Shown here in pieces: positions 26,285 to 34,841 of a stretch of 64,000 nt of DNA. Each line of letters starts with the position of its first letter. The first letter of the stretch is position 1. The translations under genes were made by a program, and so were the position numbers. The notes under the pieces are model-generated. The model saw only the letters and a program-made list of their open reading frames with translations, was not told where the DNA came from and did not search any database. Source of the DNA: Fluviicoccus keumensis (GTDB lineage: Bacteria; Pseudomonadota; Gammaproteobacteria; Pseudomonadales; Moraxellaceae); contig NZ_SHKX01000012.1 of assembly GCF_004217445.1 (NCBI RefSeq), positions 496,001-560,000 of the forward strand, read 5' to 3'.

Positions 26285-27184
26285 ATGCGCGGCTTTCCGG
26301 ATATGGCTTTCCCTACCCCACGATTCCTGCTGAGCGGGCTTTGCCTGCTGGTAGCCGCCGGTCACGCGGCGGCCGAGACGCCGGTCTGGACCGAGGATTT
26401 TCTGGGCCTGACAGGTACGGCCACGGTTTTCGATTCGCCGGTCGTGCGCGACGTGCTGCTGTCCGGTTCTTCTCCGGGCAATCTGGAAAAGCTTGCCCTG
26501 ACCGCGGGTTACCGCCCTTGGGCGGGTGGGCGCTTATGGCTGCTGGAAGCGGCTGACAAACAGAAGCCGGTTCCCATTGAACCCGACGCCATATTGAAGC
26601 CGGAGCTGGATCGCCGTGGCCTGGTCGTTGAGCGTAAAGTCCCGGCTGCCTCATTGACGGCCCTCTACGCAGTCATGCACAACCTGACAGCCGACCGTTC
26701 CGCCCTCACGGCCTTTCTCGCAACCGCCCAAATTGACGGGATTGTCGTGTTGTCGCGAGGGATGCCGCTGCAATGGCAGTTGATATTGCCCGATTTGACG
26801 CTGTCAGGCGTTATTGAACCCGCGGGCAAGAAATACCTGCCTCATGTGTGGGCCGAAAATATGGCGCTGCAGTGGCAATGGCCGGGGCTGCGTCAGGCCT
26901 CCCTGGTCCATATCGGCAACATCAACAGCTTTACGGATTTCAAAACAGCGGAAACCGCCTTGGGCACCATCTGCCGTTCCACCCGCCTGCTGCGGATTGA
27001 AGGTGATACGGTCAGTTTTGCCTGCCAGTCCGGACCGCAGGCCGCCGTGCCGGAAAGAACCGGCAATCTGCCTTTGCAGGCCGTTCCGTTGATCGACAAC
27101 GGCCTTGACGACATGATCCTCATGGGACGTCAACTCAGCGACCGTTCCGCCGTCTTTCGCTGGCAAGGGGCTACGACGCCGTGA
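26285..27184 (+). CDS. Exported protein, possibly DUF2066-related
   Basis: 299 residues; an alternative start at 26303 gives a cleaner signal peptide (MAFPTPRFLLSGLCLLVAAGHAAA). The mature part has an AILKPELDRRGLVVERK segment and WQLILPDLTLSGVI. The place between divergent purM and a PerM-like transporter is where gammaproteobacteria often have a DUF2066 gene, and the size fits, but the sequence match is loose and I call it only tentatively. Probably periplasmic; function unknown. It is followed 19 bases later by the transporter and is likely cotranscribed. Confidence 0.6.
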   Translation: MRGFPDMAFPTPRFLLSGLCLLVAAGHAAAETPVWTEDFLGLTGTATVFDSPVVRDVLLSGSSPGNLEKLALTAGYRPWAGGRLWLLEAADKQKPVPIEPDAILKPELDRRGLVVERKVPAASLTALYAVMHNLTADRSALTAFLATAQIDGIVVLSRGMPLQWQLILPDLTLSGVIEPAGKKYLPHVWAENMALQWQWPGLRQASLVHIGNINSFTDFKTAETALGTICRSTRLLRIEGDTVSFACQSGPQAAVPERTGNLPLQAVPLIDNGLDDMILMGRQLSDRSAVFRWQGATTP

Positions 27185-27203
27185 CTACAGGCACATTATC
27201 ATC

Positions 27204-28310
27204 ATGAATCCCTCTCTGAACCGCTGGCCTGTTTTTGCCATTGCCGCCCTTCTGGTCTGGCTGGTCTGGGCGCTGCAGTCCATCCTGATGCCGTTTCTGG
27301 CCGGCGCACTGTTGGCCTATTTGTGCAATCCATTGGTCAACCGGCTGATGAGCAGCTTCAAGGTCAAGCGGCCCGTCGCTGTCACCATGGTGTTCAGTTC
27401 ACTCCTGATCTCGCTGTCAATCTCGCTGATTTTGTTGTTGCCCCCGCTTTGGCGGCAGTTCATTTATCTGGAGTCCCGCTTGCCATCGCTGCTGCGGTGG
27501 GTCAACCGCCAGGCCATTCCCTGGCTGGAAAAAACCTTTCACACCGACATCGACCGCTTGGATATGGATCTGATCAGCACCTGGCTGGCCTCATACTGGC
27601 AGGAGGCCGGTACCGCGGCGGGCAACGTGCTGACCCGGGTAGCCCAATCCAGCATGGATATCCTGTCGCTGGCCGGACTGCTGGCCCTGATTCCGGTAGT
27701 CATGTTTTATCTGCTGCTGGACTGGGACAAACTGATACAGAATATCCGCGAACTGATTCCACGCCAGCATGAACCTGTCGTCGGACGTATTGCCGCCGAA
27801 TGCGATGAAGTTCTGGCGGCGTTCATTCGCGGGCAATTCATTGTCATGCTTCTGCTGGGTATTGTTTACGCTGGCGGATTGCAGCTGATCGGCTTGAAAC
27901 TGGGTATCATCATTGGCCTGCTGGCCGGATTGGGCAGCATCATTCCCTATTTCGGATTCATCATCGGAATCCTCTCCGCGTCGGTTTCCGTGCTGTTCCA
28001 GTTCGGCTTCGATGTTGACCATCTGTTGCTGGTCGGCCTGGTTTTCATGATCGGTCAGGTGCTGGAAGGATGGGTGCTTCAGCCCTACTTCATCGGAGAC
28101 AAGATCGGCTTGCCGCCGGTCACCGTGATCTTCGCGATCATGGCCGGCGGACAGCTGTTCGGGCTGGTTGGCATGCTATTGGCACTGCCCGTGGCCGCCA
28201 TTATCATGGTACTCTTGCGGCATGCGCACGACAGCTACCGGAACAGTCATTTTTACCAGCGCACTGACCGGCTTGACGCTACTGACAGCAGTCAGGATGC
28301 TGACTCATGA
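27204..28310 (+). CDS. perM: AI-2E family transporter (PerM-like)
   Basis: 368 residues, polytopic inner-membrane protein. Family features: ILMPFLAGALLAYLCNPLVNRL near the start, the LIPVVMFYLLLDWDKL segment (about 170-185), and the C-terminal helices with GLLAGLGSIIPYFGFIIGI and EGWVLQPYFIGDKIGLPPVTVIFAIMAGG. Members export or exchange small molecules or ions; autoinducer-2 export was shown only for one branch, so substrate is open. It lies in the purine/perM neighbourhood common in proteobacteria. Confidence 0.9.
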   Translation: MNPSLNRWPVFAIAALLVWLVWALQSILMPFLAGALLAYLCNPLVNRLMSSFKVKRPVAVTMVFSSLLISLSISLILLLPPLWRQFIYLESRLPSLLRWVNRQAIPWLEKTFHTDIDRLDMDLISTWLASYWQEAGTAAGNVLTRVAQSSMDILSLAGLLALIPVVMFYLLLDWDKLIQNIRELIPRQHEPVVGRIAAECDEVLAAFIRGQFIVMLLLGIVYAGGLQLIGLKLGIIIGLLAGLGSIIPYFGFIIGILSASVSVLFQFGFDVDHLLLVGLVFMIGQVLEGWVLQPYFIGDKIGLPPVTVIFAIMAGGQLFGLVGMLLALPVAAIIMVLLRHAHDSYRNSHFYQRTDRLDATDSSQDADS

Positions 28311-28366
28311 ATGGGACGCACAGACCAATAACAGGCGTCCTGGATTAACCTCGGGATTCAAGTGTA

Positions 28367-29164
28367 ATGACCGACACCGAACGCAATGGCTTTCCTCAGC
28401 CCAAACTGCCTGAGGAATATACTATTGATGATCTGGCCCGCGCGGCCGGCACCACGGTTCGCAATGTGCGCGCCTATCAGGACAAGGGCATACTTCCCCC
28501 TCCCGAGCGGCGCGGTCGCACCGGCATTTACACGGACGCCCATCTGGCCCGTCTGCGTGTCATCGGCCAGCTTCTGGCCCGCGGCTACAGCATCGCCAAT
28601 ATCTCCGAGTTGATTGCCGCCTGGGAAAGCGGGCATGACCTGCGCCAGCTCCTGGGTCTGGAAAACGCCATCACCAGCCCGTGGTCTGACGACACCCCTA
28701 CCTACTATGACGCCCTTGAGTTGCTGCAGCTGTTCGGTCCGAACGTCACACAGGATGAGATACTGCATGCCGCCCGCCTTGGCATGATCGAGTTTACGCA
28801 GGAAGAAACCAAATTCCGCGTTCCCAGCCCCCGCTTGCTCAATGCCGGCATACAACTGGTTGCTGAAGGCCTGCCGCTGGGAGAGCTGCTGGGAATCATC
28901 GAAGGCGTCCGCAACAACGTTGAGTTTGTCGCGGACCAGCTGGTCAAACTGGTGGTGAGGCTTGTATTTGATCCCTACGGCAAAGACAAGCTCCCTCCTC
29001 CTGAAGACGTGGAACGCCTGACCAGCCTGGTGTGGCGGTTGCGGCCGATTGCCGATATCGCCATTGCCGCCGAAGTCGGTCGGGCCATGGAAAAAGCCAT
29101 CAATGACCACCTCAGTGAGCGCCTGGTGGCCGTCATGACCCATATGCGGGATGAAAAAGGTTAG
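28367..29164 (+). CDS. MerR family transcriptional regulator
   Basis: 265 residues. N-terminal MerR helix-turn-helix and wing at about 17-75 (YTIDDLARAAGTTVRNVRAYQDKGILPPPERRGRTGIYTDAHLARLRVIGQLLARGYSIANISELI). The C-terminal ~180 residues form a longer effector domain than in metal sensors and have no clustered Cys/His, so a small organic ligand is more likely than a metal. No adjacent target gene is evident; the next gene starts 181 bases downstream. Confidence 0.9.
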   Translation: MTDTERNGFPQPKLPEEYTIDDLARAAGTTVRNVRAYQDKGILPPPERRGRTGIYTDAHLARLRVIGQLLARGYSIANISELIAAWESGHDLRQLLGLENAITSPWSDDTPTYYDALELLQLFGPNVTQDEILHAARLGMIEFTQEETKFRVPSPRLLNAGIQLVAEGLPLGELLGIIEGVRNNVEFVADQLVKLVVRLVFDPYGKDKLPPPEDVERLTSLVWRLRPIADIAIAAEVGRAMEKAINDHLSERLVAVMTHMRDEKG

Positions 29165-29269
29165 GATGGCATCCGCCGTTACAGAAATAACGACTCCGGG
29201 CGGACATTTTACCGATGCATGACAGCAGCCGGGGCCTGCAAAAGACTGCTTTCTGACACATAAAAGCAA

Positions 29270-29298
29270 AAGACACACGTGCGCCATACCACTACAAT
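29270..29298 (+). promoter_or_regulatory. Possible promoter of the CSLREA operon
   Basis: AAGACA (29270-29275), a 17-base spacer and TACAAT (29293-29298) lie 47 bases before the first gene. The -35 matches only in its second half. Confidence 0.4.
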
Positions 29299-29345
29299 AC
29301 GGTCGCATAACAAGAACAGGCATTCAGAATCAGGAGAATACCAGC

Positions 29346-31391
29346 ATGTCAAGACTTCAGGGTGCGTCCATTGCAGCTCTGCTAGCTATCGTTTGTTCGC
29401 ACAGCCATGCTGACACCATTGTCGTTAACACTTCTGATGATGAAAATAATGTACTCGGCAGCAAATGCTCGATACGGGAAGCTGTCAGTTATATCAATCA
29501 AAAGAACATCGTCAAAAAGAACATCGCCCCTATCGAATCCAGCATTTCCCAGAAAAACAGCCGTTTGGGCGTGCTGAACAATGAAAAGAAGGTTCTTGAA
29601 ATCCGGTTGGCCGATGCCTCGGCTGCGGAAAAGCCGGCCCTGGAATCGGAAATCGCGCAGGTGAAGATCCAGATTCAAGGCATTGAATCGGATATTGCCA
29701 TTCTGCAAACCGCGAAGAAAAATCTCGAAAATCAGATTATCGGCTTCCAGATCTACGGCTGTGTTCCGAAGTCTGTGACCGATACGGATGAAGTTGTCCT
29801 CCCGGCGCAAAAAACGCCGTTCAATATTGATCTGGGGGAAATCCAGATCAAGGACAGCATCATCATCAAGCTGGATGATACTACGCAAAGTTCCAGCCAG
29901 CTGACGGACTCGACCGCGGACGACCTGGTCCCGGCCATTATTCAGGCCGGCGGAACGACACCGTCCCGGATTTTCATGCTGGATGATGGACAAGCTGATG
30001 CCACCAAGCGCATTGCCGTCAGATTCCTTAACCTGGACCTGAGGGGCTGCCGCGCGAATGCGGCAGACTTGACTGCCTGCGCCGTGGATGGCGGCATTGT
30101 GTACAACAAGGAAGACCTGACATTAACCAATGTCAAATTCAGCCTGGGCGGCGCTTCCGGCCATGGCGGTGCCCTGTTTAATGCGGACCAGGCATTCCTG
30201 CTGGCCACGGGCGTGAACTTTGAAGCAAACCGCGCTCCGGATGGGGCGGCTTTTTACAGCACCCAGTCGGGTGTGAGCATCCAGCAGTCCCTCTTCTACA
30301 AGAATACCGGCGTCAATCCTGCGGACACCATTGTTCATATCCTGACGGGAGTCGTTCCTTCCAGCTCGTTGCTGACCCGGCGCTCGATCATCAGCGATAC
30401 CACACTGTCAACCAATATCGGCACCGCCCTCTCCGTACCCGAGCAGATTCGCCTGCTGAGCCTGACCGTTGTTGCCAACACCGCCGGCGTCGACTTCCGC
30501 GGCCTTGATATCAACCTGACAAGCAGCATCATTGCCCAGGACGGAGCCGCGCCACAGGATTGTCTGAATGTGGGGGCTTCGACCAAATTCCGATACAACC
30601 TTTACATGTCTGCCGCCTGCCCCGGCACTGTGCCGGCGGATATGAACCGCCAGATTTCCGGTACCGGTGACGAAAAGTTGTTTGCCGGCCCCTCCAGCGA
30701 CGCAGCCACTTGCGACCTGCCTCCCGCAACCGGCCTGCTCTGTCCGCTGGGTAATTTTGGCGGGTCCACCCGTTCCCACAAGCCCCGCCTGCTGGCCAGT
30801 TACTCTGCCTTGACCGATTCGCCGATTGTCAATAAAGGGGTCATGGGCACCGGCAATGCCGACAATGACTGCAACAATGTTGATCAACGGGGCAAGGCCC
30901 GGACCTTGTGCGATATCGGCGCGGTTGAGCTGCTCACCACCAATTCCGACAAGCAGGGTCAGGACGTGCTCGTCGGCCAGACGGTGCACTTCAGCATGCT
31001 TGAGAAGATCGGCGACGGCGAGTTGATGCCGGCGGCCCGCTGCGCCGCCGTGGTCAAGGATCCGCGCGCCGACCTGACCAAGGATGGCTGTCCGTTCCTG
31101 ACCATTTTGCCCGGGAAAGGCTCCGTCACTTTCGATGACGTGAAACATGAAGCGGTGTATGTCCCCGGTTACGCTTACCACGGCTTTGATCGTTTCAGCT
31201 ATGCCTACACGACAACCCTCAGCCGTTTCAGTGATGCCAATAACGACAAGACCGTCGTCATGAGTGTCAAGGTGGTGGCTGACCCTGCATCCGGTATCGA
31301 TGACAAAAACTACGCCGGCTCCCTGGGCATCTGGGGCTTATTGTCGCTGCTGGGTCTGACACAACTCCGTCGTCGTGTACAACGAGGCTAA
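29346..31391 (+). CDS. CSLREA-domain surface protein with coiled-coil insertion and GlyGly-CTERM-like tail
   Basis: 681 residues, ATG behind AGGAG. Signal peptide about 1-22. The CSLREA motif appears as CSIREAV (C41-V47), but the second cysteine of the domain (C139) comes 98 residues later because a charged heptad-rich stretch (about 60-133) is inserted. A beta-helix-like middle (about 160-520) and an Ig-like region (about 545-645) follow. The last 26 residues (AGSLGIWGLLSLLGLTQLRRRV) form a small-residue motif, a hydrophobic helix and an Arg cluster, like substrates of rhombosortase. It resembles rhombotarget A-type proteins. Expected at the cell surface or released; ligand unknown. Confidence 0.75.
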   Translation: MSRLQGASIAALLAIVCSHSHADTIVVNTSDDENNVLGSKCSIREAVSYINQKNIVKKNIAPIESSISQKNSRLGVLNNEKKVLEIRLADASAAEKPALESEIAQVKIQIQGIESDIAILQTAKKNLENQIIGFQIYGCVPKSVTDTDEVVLPAQKTPFNIDLGEIQIKDSIIIKLDDTTQSSSQLTDSTADDLVPAIIQAGGTTPSRIFMLDDGQADATKRIAVRFLNLDLRGCRANAADLTACAVDGGIVYNKEDLTLTNVKFSLGGASGHGGALFNADQAFLLATGVNFEANRAPDGAAFYSTQSGVSIQQSLFYKNTGVNPADTIVHILTGVVPSSSLLTRRSIISDTTLSTNIGTALSVPEQIRLLSLTVVANTAGVDFRGLDINLTSSIIAQDGAAPQDCLNVGASTKFRYNLYMSAACPGTVPADMNRQISGTGDEKLFAGPSSDAATCDLPPATGLLCPLGNFGGSTRSHKPRLLASYSALTDSPIVNKGVMGTGNADNDCNNVDQRGKARTLCDIGAVELLTTNSDKQGQDVLVGQTVHFSMLEKIGDGELMPAARCAAVVKDPRADLTKDGCPFLTILPGKGSVTFDDVKHEAVYVPGYAYHGFDRFSYAYTTTLSRFSDANNDKTVVMSVKVVADPASGIDDKNYAGSLGIWGLLSLLGLTQLRRRVQRG

Positions 31392-31396
31392 TAATA

Positions 31397-33580
31397 ATGA
31401 AAAAGTTTTCACCGCTGTTACTGGCCGCCAGCATCGCCGTATTGAGTGGCGCAATGACTTCCAGCGCCATGAGCATCAATACCAAGATTCTCGTGAATAC
31501 CCTTGTTGACGAATACGGCGAGAATCCTGAAGCCTGCTCCCTGCGGGAAGCCATCAAGACCAACAATGACATGAAGGCTTTTGGCGGCTGTCAGCCCGGT
31601 GACCGCTATCTGCAAAACACCATTTTGCTGACACTCAAGGGCACGTATGCCCTGGATCCCAAATACGGTGAGTTTGTCATCAGCCGGGATGTGAAGATTG
31701 AGGGCGTGGATACCAGCGATCCGACCAAGGTTGACCCCTTGACGAATATCCACCCATTGCGGCACCTGCCTGAATCGATTATTGATGCCAACTCCAAAAG
31801 CCGTATTTTCAATACAACCAGCCTGAATAGCGCCCTGACGCTTACGGCTGTGATTCTTCAGAATGGCGGTAGCCCGACTTTTCCGGAACGGGGCGGCGCC
31901 ATTCTTGCGGGCGGGGTTGTCAGCCTGGGTAATGTCGTTCTTCGCAATAACCAGGCCACGGTGGAAGGGGGCGCCATTTATGTTTCCGGAAAGAGCGCCA
32001 CGGTTAATACGAATGCTTCGACCCTGGAAAACAATTACGCTCCGGTAGGCGCGGTATTGTCGATGTCTTGTCTCGACAACCTGTATTACACGGCGCGCGG
32101 CATTGAAATGGTTCAGACCGCCATTCTGAACAATGGCGATGGCGCCAACCAGAGCGTGATCGAGGCCTGCGGTAGCGCCTCACTGGCCATGACCACCACG
32201 ACCATTACCGGCAACAAGGCCGTAGACAGCACGGCGCACGGCGGTATTGTCCGTTTCAGCAAGAGCCCGGGCGCTTCGGGCACCATGTCGTTGCGTTATG
32301 TTACGGCAGTCGAGAATCAAACCGCGCCGGTTTTTGCCTTTGAAGGCCTGGATTCCGTCAGCCTGGCAACGTCTGTGATTGCCTTCAACAACGGCGGCGG
32401 CTGCAAGGATTATTCGTCTCCGTCCTCAACCATCATTTCCGGGGATGAGAATACGCTTGAGCAATGCCCGTTGCCATTCAAGGCGGAAGCCAAGAACTCG
32501 GTGATTGACGGTGTTGCCGGCGTCAGCATGGCTACCGAGTTCTCGGGTCTGGATTATCACGGCGGCCTGAGCAAGAACTTCCTGCCCCTGACCACGTCGA
32601 AATATGTGATTGATACCATTGCCGGTTGCCAGGAAAGCAGCGACCAGCGAGGCGCCCTGCGCGCTCCGTTCATAAAATGTGACCGCGGTGCTGTTGAACG
32701 CAAGCAACTTACCGCCGTGGATGAGCCGAACTCCACCAATAAATCCGGTACGGACCGCATCATCCGGGCCATGGTGCTGTCCAATGACATCGCGCCGGAA
32801 ACCGATACCGACCGCCCCGTGTTCAACAAGGATTTCATTGCCGATTATGAGCTGATTCCCTTTGCACCTTGCAAACTGGGCACCCTGACGGATATCAGCG
32901 CGGATAACACCATTCCGTTCCTGGAATATGATTCGCACGGTATTCCTCGCAACGACAAATGCGATTATCAGATCAAGCAGAAATCGACCGGCCTGATTTC
33001 CAACAAGGGCACAGTTAACCTTGAAGTCGTCAATATCCCGCCGAAGGCGGAAGATGACAGCGTCACCCTGCCCAGCGGCGCCGTCTCTGTCAGCCTTGAT
33101 GTGCTGGCAAATGATAATGACAGCGGTGATGGCAAATATGGTCGGCTGTACTGCAACCCGGTGCCTCCGTCTTCCACCTCGACGCCTCCGGAACCCGGCG
33201 CGCTGGAAGAATGTTCGACCACGCCCGCCTACAATATCCGTTTGGTAGACAAGCCCGCTGTCGGCTACATTACCGCCCAGTATCAGGGGCCGTGCCCAGA
33301 CAACTCGGTGACCTCGGTGCAAACGTGCTATGGCGGCCCGTTGACCTACCATCCCAGCAACACCTTGTCGCCTTTTGCCGACAAATTCACCTATGTCGTG
33401 CTGGACCGGAACCTGTCCGAATCCAATACCGCGACCGTAACCATCAACAACTCCGCCCCTGCTGACGGCAAGCAGGCCGGGAATCTGGGGATTACCGGCG
33501 GCAGCATGGGCTGGTTCAGCCTTGCCTGGCTTGGATTGATGGGGCTGGTTCGCTCATTCAACCGCAGGAAAAACGCTTAA
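31397..33580 (+). CDS. CSLREA-domain surface protein with GlyGly-CTERM tail
   Basis: 727 residues, five bases after the previous gene. Signal peptide about 1-24. Intact CSLREA domain: ACSLREAIKTNND (C47) and GGCQPGD (C65), with the normal short spacing. A beta-helix-like region (about 100-430) is followed by Ig/cadherin-like repeats containing VLANDNDSGDG (about 570-580), a common calcium-binding type. The C-terminus GGSMGWFSLAWLGLMGLVRSFNRRK is a good GlyGly-CTERM sorting signal. This is a paralogue of its upstream neighbour. No rhombosortase gene is in the window, so the processing enzyme would have to be elsewhere. Confidence 0.78.
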   Translation: MKKFSPLLLAASIAVLSGAMTSSAMSINTKILVNTLVDEYGENPEACSLREAIKTNNDMKAFGGCQPGDRYLQNTILLTLKGTYALDPKYGEFVISRDVKIEGVDTSDPTKVDPLTNIHPLRHLPESIIDANSKSRIFNTTSLNSALTLTAVILQNGGSPTFPERGGAILAGGVVSLGNVVLRNNQATVEGGAIYVSGKSATVNTNASTLENNYAPVGAVLSMSCLDNLYYTARGIEMVQTAILNNGDGANQSVIEACGSASLAMTTTTITGNKAVDSTAHGGIVRFSKSPGASGTMSLRYVTAVENQTAPVFAFEGLDSVSLATSVIAFNNGGGCKDYSSPSSTIISGDENTLEQCPLPFKAEAKNSVIDGVAGVSMATEFSGLDYHGGLSKNFLPLTTSKYVIDTIAGCQESSDQRGALRAPFIKCDRGAVERKQLTAVDEPNSTNKSGTDRIIRAMVLSNDIAPETDTDRPVFNKDFIADYELIPFAPCKLGTLTDISADNTIPFLEYDSHGIPRNDKCDYQIKQKSTGLISNKGTVNLEVVNIPPKAEDDSVTLPSGAVSVSLDVLANDNDSGDGKYGRLYCNPVPPSSTSTPPEPGALEECSTTPAYNIRLVDKPAVGYITAQYQGPCPDNSVTSVQTCYGGPLTYHPSNTLSPFADKFTYVVLDRNLSESNTATVTINNSAPADGKQAGNLGITGGSMGWFSLAWLGLMGLVRSFNRRKNA

Positions 33581-34191
33581 TGATTAAACAAATGTTCCGG
33601 TTTCTGGCCGTTCCAACCCTGCTGTTGTCCACTGGCCATTGCCTGGCGGACGCTGCGACGAATGGAGCAACCCTGAAGAGTCCTGAACAGGTGCAGATCC
33701 TGGCCATTGACGGCGAGGAACTTCCAGGCAGCATTTTTGGCTCGCGCAGCCAGACGGTGCCGTTGAAACCCGGTGAGCATGTGGTCAGTGTCCGTTATAC
33801 CCAGTTGTTTCCATTGGGGGCTGATGACCACGACATCCTGAAGTCTCCGCCCGTTGCCTTCCGTCTGAATGTCGAAAGTGGCAAAACTTACCAGTTTTCG
33901 GTAAATGCGCCCAAGCGATATGAAGCTGCCAAGGTTTTTGCCAAAAATCCGGAAATCCACCTGGCCGAAACCCAGTCCGACCAAGAGTTCACCGGCGTTA
34001 CGGTCCGTTCGATGGGACAGGCTTCGCTGGTTGACACCATTGGCAAGTCTTTCCAGAGCGCCACCACGGCAGACGACACGCCGGCGACAGGCTCTACCCT
34101 GACGACCCTGCAAGGACTCTGGTTGAAAGCGACACCGGCTGAGCGTCAAGCTTTTGCGGCCTGGATGGTCTCGCAATCCAGCGGCAAATGA
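33580..34191 (+). CDS. DUF2057 (YccT-like) exported protein
   Basis: 203 residues. Signal peptide about 1-23 (LLLSTGHCLA). The middle fits DUF2057: a short beta-domain with VQILAIDGEELPG, PLKPGEHVVSVRYTQLF and VESGKTYQFSVNAP. The last ~40 residues are helical (LTTLQGLWLKATPAERQAFAAWM). The start shares one base with the previous stop (TAATG), so it is the third gene of the CSLREA operon and translationally coupled. YccT has been connected with curli/matrix control in enteric bacteria; here a helper role for the two surface proteins is inference. Confidence 0.75.
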   Translation: MIKQMFRFLAVPTLLLSTGHCLADAATNGATLKSPEQVQILAIDGEELPGSIFGSRSQTVPLKPGEHVVSVRYTQLFPLGADDHDILKSPPVAFRLNVESGKTYQFSVNAPKRYEAAKVFAKNPEIHLAETQSDQEFTGVTVRSMGQASLVDTIGKSFQSATTADDTPATGSTLTTLQGLWLKATPAERQAFAAWMVSQSSGK

Positions 34192-34202
34192 TGCGGAATG
34201 TT

Positions 34203-34239
34203 GCATGAAAAAGGGGCCGATCAGGCCCCTTTTTCATGC
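34203..34239. terminator. Bidirectional terminator between the CSLREA operon and dcd
   Basis: A perfect 16-bp stem (34203-34218 with 34224-34239) with a five-base loop; A5 then GGGGCC on one side and GGCCCC then T5 on the other. It serves the DUF2057 gene on the plus strand and dcd on the minus strand. Confidence 0.93.
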
Positions 34240-34247
34240 GTAGTGAA

Positions 34248-34814
34248 CTATGCCTTCGGCAGGGTTACCCCGGTTTGACCCTGATACTTGCCGCCGCGAT
34301 CCTTGTACGAGGTTTCGCAGACTTCATCCGATTCGAAGAACAGCATCTGCGCCACGCCTTCATTGGCGTAAATCTTGGCAGGCAGGTTGGTGGTGTTGGA
34401 AAACTCCAGCGTCACATGCCCTTCCCACTCCGGTTCCAGCGGCGTGACATTAACGATGATGCCGCAACGGGCATAGGTTGATTTGCCCAGGCAGACCGTC
34501 AGCACATTGCGCGGAATCCGGAAGTACTCCACGGTGCGCGCCAGTGCGAACGAGTTCGGCGGAATGATGCAGACATCCGACTGGATATCGACAAAGCTTT
34601 TCTCGTCGAAGTTCTTGGGGTCGACCGTGGCGCCGAAAACGTTGGTGAAGACCTTGAACTCGTTGGAGCAGCGCACGTCGTAACCGTAGCTGGAGACGCC
34701 GTAGGATATGATCTTCTCACCGCCCGCCGTGCGCACCTGGCCGGGTTCGAAGGGGCTGATCATGCCGTTTTCCTCGGCCATGCGGCGAATCCACTTGTCT
34801 GCTTTGATCGTCAT
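34248..34814 (-). CDS. dcd: dCTP deaminase
   Basis: 188 residues, standard for the trimeric monofunctional enzyme that turns dCTP into dUTP for thymidylate synthesis. Seen: KADKWIRRMAEENGMISPFEPGQVR, the substrate loop VSSYGYDVRC, PPNSFALARTVEYFRIPRNVLTVCLGKSTYARCGIIVNVTPLEPEWEGHVTLEFSNTT (with the catalytic Glu) and the C-terminal YQGQTGVTLPK. It follows mrp by 27 bases on the same strand. Confidence 0.96.
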   Translation of the reverse strand: MTIKADKWIRRMAEENGMISPFEPGQVRTAGGEKIISYGVSSYGYDVRCSNEFKVFTNVFGATVDPKNFDEKSFVDIQSDVCIIPPNSFALARTVEYFRIPRNVLTVCLGKSTYARCGIIVNVTPLEPEWEGHVTLEFSNTTNLPAKIYANEGVAQMLFFESDEVCETSYKDRGGKYQGQTGVTLPKA

Positions 34815-34841
34815 GACTGCGCTTCCGTTGTCTGCCTGAAA

